Positions 13,440-24,695 of a DNA stretch of 64,000 nucleotides are shown in pieces (the stretch's first letter is position 1; each line of letters opens with the position of its first letter). The position numbers and the translations under genes are program-made. Location of the stretch: assembly GCA_050084985.1 (NCBI GenBank), contig JBITNC010000001.1:23622001-23686000 (forward strand), in the 5' to 3' direction. The notes beneath the pieces are model-generated. The model ran no database searches. It had not been told where the DNA came from and saw nothing but the letters and a program-made list of their open reading frames with translations. The stretch comes from Nageia nagi (Eukaryota > Pinophyta).

Positions 13440-13729
13440 TTCAAATGTATCTTTGTACTATGGGTCACAACTACCTCCTTCTTAGCAAAGTAGTGACTCA
13501 ATTGTGATTTTATGTTTTTTGAAATTTTTGTCGGAAACCTAATCATTAAGGATTAAGGTTAATTATAAATAATATTTGTTTTAGGTGCATGAGGATAAAA
13601 TTATTTAATATTTATGTATTTTTGGATTTATATGTCGAAGGAATCCCAAAATGTATAGGAAGTTGAAGGTAAAGAGTCATTAGTTGGTTAAAGAGTCTTT
13701 TGAGGAAGATAAAGTGATGGAAATGGGTA

Positions 13730-13734
<5 letters not shown>

Positions 13735-13762
<28 letters not shown>
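13735..13762. repeat. (TA)14 microsatellite
   Basis: Uninterrupted TA dinucleotides within the spacer of the inverted duplication. Confidence 0.95.
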
Positions 13763-13765
<3 letters not shown>

Positions 13766-13879
13766 TAAAAATGGATAGTAATATCAAAATTTATGCATAA
13801 GTGGAAAATTAGAATCTACTTGGATTTACAAGGAATAACTCACATGGAGAGCCAAACATGCACCAAGCCTTGATACCAA

Positions 13880-14168
13880 TGTAAGGCCCACTCTTAAGTT
13901 CAAAATCTAAAATTATATTAGCTCTAAAAATGATCTTACATCTCACATAAGAAACATAAATAGTAGAGTAAATGTCTCATCACTTTATCTTCCTCAAAAG
14001 ACTCTTTAACTACCTAATGACTCTTTACCTTCAACTTCCTATAACTTTTGGGATTCCTCTGACATATAAATCCAAAAATACATAAATATTAAATAATTTT
14101 ATACTCATTCACCTAAACCAAATAATATTTATAATTAACCTTAATCCTTAATGATTAGGTTTCCAACA
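13880..14168 (-). repeat. Solo or truncated LTR with primer-binding site
   Basis: On the minus strand the unit starts TGTTGGAAACCTAATC (14168) and ends GGGCCTTACA (13880), 289 bp. It is followed directly by TTGGTATCAAGGC (13879-13867), close to the initiator-Met tRNA primer-binding site TGGTATCAGAGC. It therefore has 5' LTR context. No coding region follows on the minus strand before the TA repeat. It is related to the 287-bp LTR at 9340-9626. Confidence 0.55.
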
Positions 14169-14256
14169 AAAATTTCAAAAAACATAAAATCACAATTGAG
14201 TCACTACCTTGCTAAGAAGGAGGTAGTTGTGACCCATAGTACAAAGATACATTTGA

Positions 14257-14851
14257 AGTGATCAAAGATCAATTATTTTATATAAACTTACCTTAAGAAT
14301 TTATCAAATATAAAGAATCACCATTAGAGGATGGAAATAATACCTCCATATCCTTTAAATCTTATAAAATAAAATCAACAAAGACCACAAAGAATGATAA
14401 TGGTCTCCTCTTTCATATTTAAACTACTAATATTTCAAAAAGATACCCATGACACAAAAAAGCATCTCTTCATCTTAGAAGACAATTGGTAGTATCAATA
14501 AGTAATTAATGATAATAACAAAATTTGTTACTTCATTACTACATTGAGAGATAAAGTCTTATAATAGTTCATGAAATTCAAAAAAGGTAACCAATCATCT
14601 TCTAATAGTTCATGAATTCGATAAGAGATTTAAGGTGACATAATGAAGAATGTAAGAACTAATGATAGAAGAAAAAGATTAAGCGATTCATATATAATCT
14701 CAAACCTATGTTATAAGAGCCATGGAGAAAGTATAATTTTCCTACATAGATACACTCCAAGCAACAATCAATATTGAATCTCAAACCTAGTGATATAAAG
14801 GCCTAAATATTGATCTATTAGACCAAATCAATAATATTACTAGGTGCATGC
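14257..14851. other. AT-rich intergenic DNA
   Basis: No gene or defined repeat is seen. Confidence 0.5.
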
Positions 14852-15893
14852 AAGAAGTTGGGTCCACTAAAAGTGGACATGGGAGGACTAAATTTTTTTG
14901 GGATAGAACAGGATCCCATGTTGTAAAAATAAGGATCCCATTTTGTTTCATGTTCTCGAGCTAAAATGAAAATGGGATCTCGATATATGGTTTAAGAACC
15001 TAAACAAAATGGGAAAATGGGATCCTATTTCATACAAATAGGATCCATTTTAAAAAACTAAAAAATTTTGTAAAATAGGATCTCATTCCTTTTCATATGT
15101 TCTATTGCGCTTTGAATAATAGGATCCCATTTTATAATGAGATCTCGTTCCACATTTCAATTTTTCTTTCCTTGGGGTTTACCTTGTATATTGCCTTCAG
15201 ATAGGCATGGTGAGCCAATCCTCAACCTTGTACATGCACATGCAAGTTCCTATAAATGGTAATGGGAAAAATTGACTTTCAACTTGTATTTGATAATCTT
15301 TTTTATAAATTTCTTTTACAAAATTAAAATCCATCATGGATGAGAGAGTGTAGATTTTAAATATATAATATTTTTTACAACTGGATTATATTTTCTATTT
15401 TTCAATTAATTTTCAATCAAACTTGTCCATAAACTTGAAAAAGTAGGTTGTATTATTTTTTTAACAACTTTTTTATTTATTATAGTTATGAAAAAAATTA
15501 TATGATAACACTTTACACATAATTCTCTAATAAATAAAAATAATTCTAAAAAAGAATACGTTTAGGTCAAGTTATGTTGGCCCAACAAAAGAACTATTAA
15601 AAACGTAATAAGAGTCAATAAAAAATTAATAAATTATTTTTTCATCAAAAAATTAAGAAACATTATTCTCAACATTCTCCAATATCTTAAATATATTTTC
15701 CCAAAAGGATTTTAAAAATACTTTAATTTAGGTTAAATATTTGAAAACTAGAATTGGAGCACTATATTTTAATCAAAGTGGCCTTTTCAAGATTCCATCT
15801 CTAAGTGCTTCAAATTTTGAGAGAAATTATGACTAAACTGAAAATCAAAGAAAAAGTGTCCACTTTTTTGCCATAAAGTGGACCCATCTTCTT
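14852..15893. mobile_element. Putative non-autonomous TIR element (about 1.04 kb)
   Basis: The left end 'aagaagttgggtccact' (14852-14868) and the reverse complement of the right end 'agtggacccatcttctt' (15877-15893) match at 16 of 17 positions. Both ends continue into a subterminal palindrome of type GTCCACT...AGTGGAC. The interior has no coding potential; 14909-15160 carries about seven GGATC(C/T) motifs in phrases such as 'aggatcccatttt'. I see no clear target-site duplication. It could be a MITE-like derivative of a DNA transposon; the superfamily is unknown. Confidence 0.4.
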
Positions 15894-16735
15894 ACACTTA
15901 CCCTACTCAATAAATTACTAGTTTATCCTATTAAAAACCCCTAAAGCCTTACCAATAAGAAAATATATCTAGTTTAAGATTTATGCTAGAGAGGGTCATG
16001 ACTCTAATGAGTGCCCCACTTTGAAAAACTTAGTAGGGCAAAACTATTATATTTATCCAACAATGGGTTCAATACTACTAAAAATTATTCAATCATAGAA
16101 TATATATATATATAATATAAGCCAAATTACAAAACCTATATATCAAAGAATCATTAGATAGATTAGTGTCAACGTAAATAATGACTTGATGATATTTAGA
16201 CTAATTTGAGAAAACACTCTAGGACATATGTTATTCAACCTTACTAACCTCCAATCTTTAGGTGTATTGAAATACTTGATCCTACACCATTTATGGATGA
16301 GTTTGGAATCACATATGTCCCTATACTGATGATTATAAATTACACAAAAAGGGCATCAAGGGTGGTTTAAAACCACCCTTACACCCCTTTAATTATAGTT
16401 CTTTACCTATTATCTTTTTGGATGTTGTTAAAAGATTGATAAGATATAATGATGGTTAAAAATTTTCTTCTAATTCTACCCTCTTATACTATATAACCAT
16501 GATTATTATCCACCATCTATAAGCTACTAAACTACCATCATAGGGTTTATTTAGAGCTTACTTTGGTATATGACTATGTTTATAAAGCATCATAATATAA
16601 TAAATTGTGATAGTCTATAATTTTTATAATAAATCCTAAGAGGGAAATTATGAAGCATCCTCTTTTTATTACATTTAAAAAAATAAAGATAACCTTCTAA
16701 AGCTAGACTACTTTGCAAGCATAATTCTAGTATGT
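15894..16735. other. AT-rich intergenic DNA with a short palindrome
   Basis: No gene is seen. A near-perfect 23-nt palindrome (aagggtggttt a aaaccaccctt) lies at 16358-16380; its function is unknown and it could be a chance hairpin. Confidence 0.4.
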
Positions 16736-16880
16736 ACCACTATGGAAGGTCTAGAAGAAGGTATCAATAGCCATCAAAGAGTAAGTTGAAAATATTTTTG
16801 CATTGAATATTATGATTGTGAGTACCCTGATAAACATGTATGCAAAATTTGAAAGTATAGACATGAAAATTATTTGACCA
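16736..16880 (+). pseudogene. PPR relic fragment
   Basis: Short PPR wording in broken frames: LEEGINSHQRV, then VSTLINMYAKFES. It parallels the relic at 2233-2660 (LEEGMD... and VYMYAK). A fragment of one or two repeats, heavily decayed. Confidence 0.4.
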
Positions 16881-17189
16881 TAGTAAGGATTGATCAACTT
16901 TATTTATCATTGAATACATGAACTTCAGTCCTAAAATATATAATTTTTTAATCATATAATAAATATATTAAATATAAAACCTAACATGGTCCTTCCAACT
17001 CCTTGATTCAAGTAATCTTATTAATAATACAACAAGGGAGATGTTAAGGATTGTAGAAAAAGATAATGCAATCATTAAATATTGAAAAATAAGCCTAAAA
17101 ATGTAAGGTTGACATATTTTTAATAAAATTTTATATCAATAGCTCAAGTAATTTAATATTAACAATTATTTAGATTATTTCTTGCAAAA

Positions 17190-17560
17190 ATTATAGGCTC
17201 CAAAGCACCTTCAAGAGAAGGTGCACAAATTATTTGATAAGATGCATGATGCAGACATAGTTTCATAGATTATGATGATCACAAAGTATAAATGAAATGG
17301 ATATTTTTTAAAAGGCTATAGATAATTTTAATAAAATGTATATATTTAGTGTAAAACTAAACTCTACTACATTTCCATCATTCTTCTAATGTGTACCAAC
17401 ATAGGAGCTTTAGTTGAAAATACTTTTTCATCAAATATTATGGTTATAGACATGTATGTAATATGTGGAAGAACAAACAAGAAATGGGAATTGTTTGACA
17501 AGATGCATGATGCAAATATAATTTTATGAAATGCAATTATTGGAGGATAATTCATAGCTA
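17190..17560 (+). pseudogene. PPR relic fragment
   Basis: Two PPR-like stretches are visible. Near 17220 is KLFDKMHDADIVS-type wording with stops. Near 17400-17560 are FSSNIMVIDMYVICGRT, KKWELFDKMHDANIIL, stop, NAIIGG. These are the D-MY-CG, FDKM and W/LNAMIGG signatures of plant PPR repeats, broken by stops. Probably part of the same dead copy as the neighbouring fragments. Confidence 0.45.
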
Positions 17561-18089
17561 TAAAAGGATGAAATTAAATGTTTTAATCTAATAAAGCATC
17601 TAGGAATCAACCTCAACAACATAAACTTTGTATATATTCTACTTGCACATGTCTAGTGGATGAGGGTTGTAACTACTCTATAACCATACCTTCTTAAACA
17701 TGAAAAGTTAATTGAAATGCAAATTGAAAGAAAAATAGTAAAAAAAAGAAAATATGAATATGTAATTGAATAAAATTATTGAAAATTCCAAGGGAAATAA
17801 TGTAGAAGATATCCTTAGGCAACATTGGCATCTAGGCCTAAGTGGCCACACTTGATGCCAATGTATATAGGTATTTTTATTCATTTTAATTTTATTGAAA
17901 ACATAAAATTGTCTAGTAAATCAATGAAGGTGATATAATAGTTGTTAATATCTTTTAATTTGAGGACTCATCAAAATTTAATGAATGCCTAAAAAGTTTA
18001 ATATATTTCAGCTATGTGATAGAACGATACATCTTCTGATGGAATATGATAATTATGTATTACCAAAGAGATGGTTTTTCTTGATAGAT

Positions 18090-18230
18090 ATTGATAATAT
18101 TTCACCAAATATAATAAATAGTAGCAAGAGTCCAAATAGATCAATTCAACTTTCTAAATATTCTCAAGGCATGCACCTAGATAGAAGATTTGTAACAACA
18201 TTTATATATACATCAAAGACTCTCTAAATT
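18090..18230 (+). pseudogene. PPR-derived fragment shared with 57.7 kb
   Basis: The translation ends ISPNIINSSKSPNRS, then about 18 residues, then TFIYTSKTL stop. This parallels ISPNVTNTSSSPTRS, a similar spacer, and GFIHTRKTL stop at 57750-57870. The same degenerate PPR-derived segment is therefore present twice, 40 kb apart, ending in the same stop. Confidence 0.45.
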
Positions 18231-20639
18231 TGGATTTATACCATCTGATACCCTAAACCATAATTTTTTGGATGCATAGTAAAACCTTAATACTTTTTTC
18301 AATATTTATTAGTGTCAATGTAACCAAGTATATCAAATGTAAATAAGCTTAAACCTTTGGGGATAAAAATATAATAAATTTAAATATAAAGATCTCTAAT
18401 GGATTTTTGTATGCCTTTGAAAAAACCTAAACATATATAAATAGTCATTTAAGCCCATGATGTAGTCTTATTCATTTGTTTGTCTTCATTCATCATACAT
18501 TAAGTAAGAAAATCCTTAAAGAAAGTTGGATTATAGAAAAGCAGTACAATTTTCTTTGAGTGTATCTACAAGATCACCTAATATACCAACCATAATCTTT
18601 ATAATTGTAAACACTTGAAAATCATAACCTTTTATCTTTAACTAACCTTGACCATATTAATCATATTTAATCAAATCTTAATTACTTTTAGCATCTTAAT
18701 TGATGTTACCATGCTTCAAATGTGTTAAATAACACCTACCTTCATATGCATCTTTTGTTATGAAATATCACATGACACTCCTTTTTATCCATGCTAAAGC
18801 ATGATTCTTCATCCTAGCCCTCTATGTGTACAAGACTCATCATTTTTTAATTCTTGAGCACAACACTTAAATCTTAGCCATCCATCTTGCCACCACATCT
18901 AATGGTGAAGCATGATACTTCCTCCTGTAAAAGTAGCCCCCATAGGGTCATTTTTATTATATCAAGAATCATTCAAGATATCATTATTTTAGATTCATTG
19001 TCTTAATCTCTTTTAATCCATTGTCAATTATTTTATATATTTATCTCCTTATTTTTACCTATGATTCATGAAAGTACCTTATGCTCCTCTATAAGTATTG
19101 CACTATATCATGTTCCATTGCAAAGTGATGTTCTCTATATTGATTATATACCAATCATTATTTTTTTATTGTTATACTATCCATTTTCATCGAAGCTCAT
19201 CATTAGGATTAGGTCCATCACCTGTTGTATTATGTATCCTCATTTTATCCCAGGTTGCTTCATAAGATCAATATTGATATCCATTATAACTCATCCTTAT
19301 CAAGTATCTCAAATGCTTATAACTTTTATTATTTAAATTCTCATATCATTCTTGTTATCAATCCTTTGAGTAATTTTAAGGGATTGATCATTTAGTAAGG
19401 AAGGTATCACCTTCAATAGCTTAGGTAGCTTCCTAAATCATGCAGTTACATCTGAAAGTTTTCTTTTTTCCTTGCTATAAGTTATAAGTTAAAGAAAGTT
19501 TATTTTGAAGTAAGAATATATTCTTAGATCTTTGATATTCCAAAGTAGTGCATTTATTTCACTTACATTTCTCTATTCTTTTTGAAGTAATAATGGATGC
19601 TTAAATCTTTCATGTTTAAGAAAACATTAATGGTAAAAACAAGATGTTAAAGGGAATGAGAAGAATTTTTAGAATCCACTCTAGCTATGTCAATCCCTCA
19701 AAGTTTCATTCCTACATCAATTATTCCAATCACTTCTCCTTATGGGATTATCTTTATAGAGGATGTATAATCTTATATGATTAGTGAGAAGACCTTCAAT
19801 GAAGTTCAAGATACAAGTATTAGAACTTTACAACATTATTTATATTCTAAAGTTATCCTCATTTCTTGTATTATATCAACTCCTCCAACAACTACCTCAA
19901 TCTCTAATATATCAGCTTGGACTTCATTCTTATATCAAGTCAATTCATATTCATCCTGGACCATAAGTATAAATGCTACACCCATTAGTAGTCACATTTC
20001 CTTGGCCTCTACTCTTGCCATTCACTCTTCATAGCCCCATGCCACAATAACACATTTTACTTCTTTAAGTTTTCTATAATCTTCATCCATCCAAGCCACT
20101 CCTTCAAAGACCACTGTAATACCATCCTTTATTGCTAGATTAAGTGTGAGTGCAACCTCCCATTGCATCCATTCAAGCTTGGGTTTATTTTTCATAGATA
20201 TGTCTAATACTATTTATTGTTGCAATGCCAACCTAAGCCTTGGCCAACTTTGACATCCCTTCTATGACTACCATTTGTTCATAAGCAATAAGCATCCTTC
20301 AATTGTAAAATACACTTTAATAAATACTTTGTTGTTCTTACTCTAGCTCAACAAATGCTTATCCTCAACATGCTACAATAAGCCAAATAAGTACATAGCA
20401 AATCCATTCTTACATCAATTTAATCTTTAAATTATTTTAATCAATTTTGATCAACAATTGATATGTATTAATTAATTATATAAAAATTTTCTTTTTAATA
20501 TAAAATTTAATTAATTTTGAAATTAAATTAATTATAAATATAACTACTACTTAAAAACTACAATTAATAAATGAAAAGTATAATATAAATATAAAAATAT
20601 ACATCACATCTACTTTGAAACATTAATATGATATTTCCT
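18231..20639. other. AT-rich stretch, low-information ORFs only
   Basis: Overlapping ORFs of 60-91 codons at 19061-20034 are rich in Ser, Thr and Ile and show no family signature. No RNA gene or element end was recognised. Confidence 0.4.
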
Positions 20640-20855
20640 TCAACTTTCTTTCAACCCTTCAATTACCTTTTGAGTGCATCTCACCCATTGGCAACCACGT
20701 TGGCAAAGTCTTTTTAAGTCATTGAATGTTACCGGTGGACATTCAAAATTTCCTCTGCTGCAGACTGTACTCAGAAAAGCACAACTACCAGTCTCCTCTT
20801 GGCATTGCCCAGTGGGCCAGTGCGCACTTTTACAGAAAATGCCAAAAGTACTCCT
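20640..20855 (-). CDS. Candidate cysteine-rich exon (8 Cys)
   Basis: In one minus-strand frame, between a TAG at about 20855 and a TGA at 20640-20642, eight cysteines fall in 56 residues with spacing C-x9-C-x6-C-x6-C-x6-C-x11-C-x3-C-x4-C. The stretch begins CKSAHWPTGQC and ends LCQRGCQWVRCTQK. A plausible 5' splice donor (AAG|GTAATTG) follows the last cysteine at 20667/20666. There is no Met, so it would have to be an internal or terminal exon. The spacing does not fit the defensin, LTP or snakin patterns I know. The opposite strand is also open (20674-20958), so this could be chance in a GC-richer patch. Confidence 0.25.
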   Translation of the reverse strand, partial: RSTFGIFCKSAHWPTGQCQEETGSCAFLSTVCSRGNFECPPVTFNDLKRLCQRGCQWVRCTQKVIEGLKES

Positions 20856-22341
20856 TGACTATTTCTACACAATCACCTTGATTGATATCACATATATGGA
20901 AGAATTAGCTATCGAAAGTAAAGTAGAAGATTCGAATGATAGTACGTGGCAATCCTAATTCTTTTTCCTTATTTTATTTAGGACCAGCATGGACTAAAAT
21001 GGAATTTTTTTTGGTGAGCCGCAGCAGGTGATCAATGCACATAAAGGTAACGATTGATTGACTCAAAATGTATTGAATTATTGATGAATAGAAGTCGAAT
21101 GTATTAACAACTGTAAAATTTGGTTCAACTTAAATGTAACACCTAAGCTTTATGGGTGCAATTTGGTTTAAGCATTATTTCAAATATACCAGAAAGTACA
21201 TTACTCATGATCTTAGAGGAATTGAGATTCATCCAATAATGTTGTATGTAATAATTGTCAATATCAAGGAGCTCATAGTTTTGATAAGAATTAAAAAAAA
21301 AGAAGAGGTTGATGGTCAATAATAATAGGTAATATATGTATGTTCGCTGAAAGTGTATTGATGAAATGGATAATTTCCATTGTTCAAGAAATTAACTTCT
21401 TGAAAAATTAAAAGAAAAAAAAACTAAAAAAATTAACTGATTTTATGGTTTCCAAACAAAAAAAACGAAATATTTCACTCAACATCAGGTCAGAAGAATA
21501 TATGTGTCTTTTCAACTCGTTATGAAGAATACAAAGGTGCATTCTCTTTGAATGGGACCATGAAACAAACACTGCATATTATGTTGTTTGTGTGTAATCA
21601 TTTGCTATCGTCACTCCGAACCACATCAATCGAAACAAGTCAAAATAGTGATAGGGATTATAAAAGCTTTACTTCACAGCATCAGCATTTTTGTTCACGA
21701 AATTTCGTAGCTGATGACCAGCAATCATACAAAGATAACATTGGATTATATATAGAATAACCATCTACAACTTTTATATTCGTATATCTTTCTTCACCTG
21801 GATAGAGTGGAAAGCTTTAAATTCTATACAAATAGCCCTAGGTTTCATGGTGAACTTTGTACCTTTCTTCTATATTAAGATAAGAAATACAGCATAGTGA
21901 ACCAAATGAATTTCTCAATGCTATATGTTATATTGTTTTATTATTTTTTATATATTTTTTTCTTTGGAATTTTATTAGGCATTCCCCTTACTCTGTACAA
22001 GTTTTATCCTATAATTCCATTGATATAAATTCAAATTCAAATTTATCCAAAGTGAAAGGAAAAAACATATTGATGTTCCATTCCGTATAATAGAAATGAA
22101 ATTTAACTCATAGATTAGAAATATTATATTAATAATTTAGTACACAACCCACATACAACATATTATCACAGCGTACTAACTTTATATGAGGACACAAATA
22201 TTATATTAGCAATTATTACACAGTCCACATACGACATATTCTCACTAATCGCTTCCTCTAAAAACAAAAAGAACAGTAGAAACCTATAACAAGATTACAT
22301 TATAACACTGGAGAGTGGTTATCCATAAGAATGAGTTGATC
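20856..22341. other. Intergenic region downstream of the MYB gene
   Basis: No supportable gene. It contains an open frame at 21548-21760 without similarity, AT-rich tracts, and the presumed 3' untranslated region of the MYB gene nearest 22341. Confidence 0.4.
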
Positions 22342-23831
22342 TCAAGTATTTGCAGATGAGACATGAGAATGGACCACCAATACACTATTCCAGTAGTCCT
22401 TGTCCTCGTCAATGCGTAATTCCGTCCAAGGCCAAGCAGATTGCTGCTGAAAATTTGTAGTTGCTTCTGTCATCATGCATCCAATGCTGCCACTGTCGGG
22501 ATTACTGTTGTTATTACTAGGTGTATTTGTGCTATTAGGGAAATCTAAGATTAGATCCGAGAAACCTATTACATGCTCCTCTCCATCATGACCATTAATG
22601 GCTATGTCGCCAGAGTTGGAGGAGTACTGCTCATCAACGGGCTCGATGCAGTTTTCTGCGTCTCCCATATGGGCATTAGAATTCACCCCTTCGATCCAAT
22701 CTTCTGAATTATGATCTTCCATTCTATAGTGATTAAGTTCCTTGTTATTCGATCCGTTCGGATCGTTGAAAGACTGGTCACAGTCTAGCTGGTCAGAGCT
22801 GCAAGCTGCGCAGAAAGTCGAAGAAACCGGACTGAAGGTCAGCTGAGGATTTGTTTCAGTCCAGGAAAACTGCTCATAACCTGGAATAGTTTGATCAATT
22901 ATTTTGCTTTTAGTGTTAGTATTGTTAGTGTTAGTTGCGGTCTCCTTCCTGAAAGCCTTGCCGGCTTCGGAGTACCAGAGCTTCAAAAAAAAATCAGAAG
23001 GTTGTTTCCCATCGGAATTGGTGTCCGCAATGTCATTTGCATTCAACTTAGTAGAGGAGGATGATGAGGAAAGCACCGAATCCCGGGAAAGGCGAGCTTC
23101 GGCTTCGAGTCTTGCGATTTCCCACTGTGATATGTGCCTCATGAGGGCTGCGGACTGAGAGCTTTGAGAGCCGTTTGCACCACCTCGCTCCGATCTGGGA
23201 GCATGTGTCGAGGGATCGAGTCCCATCCGCAGCAGCTTCTTCTTCAGATGTGTGTTCCAGAAATTCTTGATCTCGTTGTCCGTTCTTCCAGGCAACTGTG
23301 CTGCTATAGAAGACCATCTGTAAAAACATACATACAAAAGAATACGTAAGTGGAAGTCGAGATCGAGACTTTTCTTTCATTGCAAAAATTCATATAACTT
23401 ACCTGTTCCCTAGGATTGCGTGGAGCTGAATAATAGTCCGCTCTTCTTCGGGTGCAAATGGTCCGCGTTTTATATCAGGTCTCAAATAGTTGGTCCAGCG
23501 CAGGCGGCAGCTCTTCCCGCAGCGTAGAAGACCTGCACATATCGACCTTTTTACCATATATATTTGGAAAACGTGTACGTCGATTGATTTTAAAGAAACC
23601 ATTCACGGGTTAGGAAATTAAAAAAAAAAAAATCATCATATGATATATACATCGTAATAATAAAGATCTAAAGGCACTGAAGATATACAGAATCCAGACC
23701 AGCTTGCTTGGAAGAGCGCGCCAGCTTCCATGCCCGTTTTTATGAATGTATTCTACCAGAATCTTATCCTCAGCAGGTGTCCAAGGCCCTTTCTTCAGCC
23801 CCAGTTTCTCGCAGCAAGGGGCTCTACCCAT
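22342..23831 (-). CDS. R2R3-MYB transcription factor, MIXTA-like (subgroup 9)
   Basis: A nuclear DNA-binding regulator; MIXTA-like MYBs control epidermal cell outgrowth and cuticle formation. Exons: 23831-23700, 23532-23403 and 23317-22342, with introns of 167 and 85 bp. The product is about 412 residues. It starts [21 protein letters not shown]2 tryptophans fall at 17, 37 and 57; R3 has F70, W89 and W108. Residues 151-168 ([18 protein letters not shown]) match the subgroup-9 motif AQWESARxxAExRLxRES. The C-terminal half is acidic and Asn/Ser-rich. The bHLH-contact motif in R3 is absent. Introns sit at the two conserved R2R3 positions; exon 2 is the canonical 130 nt and its donor (CAG|GTAAGT) and the last acceptor are good. 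Oddity: exon 1 is 132 nt where 133 is expected, and its only GT donor (23699-23698) leaves the frame shifted by one. Class assignment is firm; whether this copy works is uncertain. Confidence 0.85.
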
Positions 23832-24695
23832 TATGTATTGGCCTGGTCGTCAATGAATTAGCAGAAAACTAGCAGCACTAGTCAGTCCCTCTGAAAAACG
23901 TATGGTATCTAGGGGAAGATTCAAGCAGAAGGATGACAAAGAATCTATCTTAAGATTCTGAACACAATAGAACTAGAGCGCAAAGTGAATGGCATTTCTT
24001 CTACTACTGCCGCTGTAGTCTCCATGTGAAGAGTGGCATATATGAAGCATAACTTGAAACGTTTTCTCGTTCGACTGGAACTAGTGGGCCAATAATATTA
24101 AATAGCCATGGCCTAACCCAGTCCAGACGCTAGCCCGTACAGGGAGCTGAAAGGTGAAGAATAGTTCTACGTGTTCCATTCCATGGAGAATGTTCGGTTG
24201 CCTAGGGATTTCAATGTATAGGGACTTAACCGCTCCGACATAGGAACTCCCGTGTGGATGCTGGTAAGCACACTGTGGGAGAACACCGGCAGGACTAGGG
24301 ATTAATAAAGAAGGTTCATAACATTTTGAACTCGAAGACTTTACTGTCGGTGTATTGGAAATTGATCTGTGTAGACTACCGCTCATCAAAGAAATGGGCC
24401 ACTGCAAGTGCAAGGCCACTTCTTAGCAGATGTGTGGGGTCGTCTTCATACTTTTTGTTGACCACGGAATTGTATAGCGATGCGTTCTGTGAACATTATG
24501 ACGTGGGTGAAGGGGGACCAAGAGACAATGAGCGACACCCTCTAAGGGTCCTAAGCACCCAATTATATTAGCTAAGGGTTAGAGCAGGATATTTGCGACT
24601 GTACACCTTCCTCAATCGGAGGGTGGTCGTTATTCTATACACTCACTCCGTGGTGAATAAACGATTGAATGCATGATGGTGAAGACACTTCCTCC
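23832..24695. other. MYB upstream region and flank of a retroelement LTR
   Basis: 23832-24080 is the presumed promoter and leader of the MYB gene; a weak TATA-like catatatg lies at 24037-24044, about 205 bp from the start codon. From about 24080 to 24695 the sequence is GC-richer, without a clear ORF. It appears to continue, on the minus strand, the LTR that begins at 25559. No clean LTR end was found. Confidence 0.35.

Larger units (their letters stand above)
13440..14256. repeat. Inverted duplication (two arms of about 285 bp)
   Basis: 13440-13724 is the reverse complement of 13971-14256, with roughly ten differences by eye, so the arms are similar but not identical. Each arm contains about 89 bp of non-LTR flank (ending 'tttcaaatgtatc...' outward) plus a partial LTR beginning TGT(T/C)GGAAACC. 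The 13725-13970 spacer holds a (TA)n run and the LTR's other half. Because flank and LTR are duplicated together, this is a segmental inverted duplication and not two independent insertions. Confidence 0.75.

Noticed and set aside
19061-20034. Chain of plus-strand ORFs as a Ser/Thr-rich gene
   Set aside because: Overlapping frames, no consistent frame, composition explained by AT/C bias.
22904-23380. ORFs antisense or out of frame over the MYB exons (22904-23158, 23134-23349 and 23048-23380)
   Set aside because: They are shadows of MYB exon 3 and intron 2; the frame with W-spacing and conserved introns explains the region.
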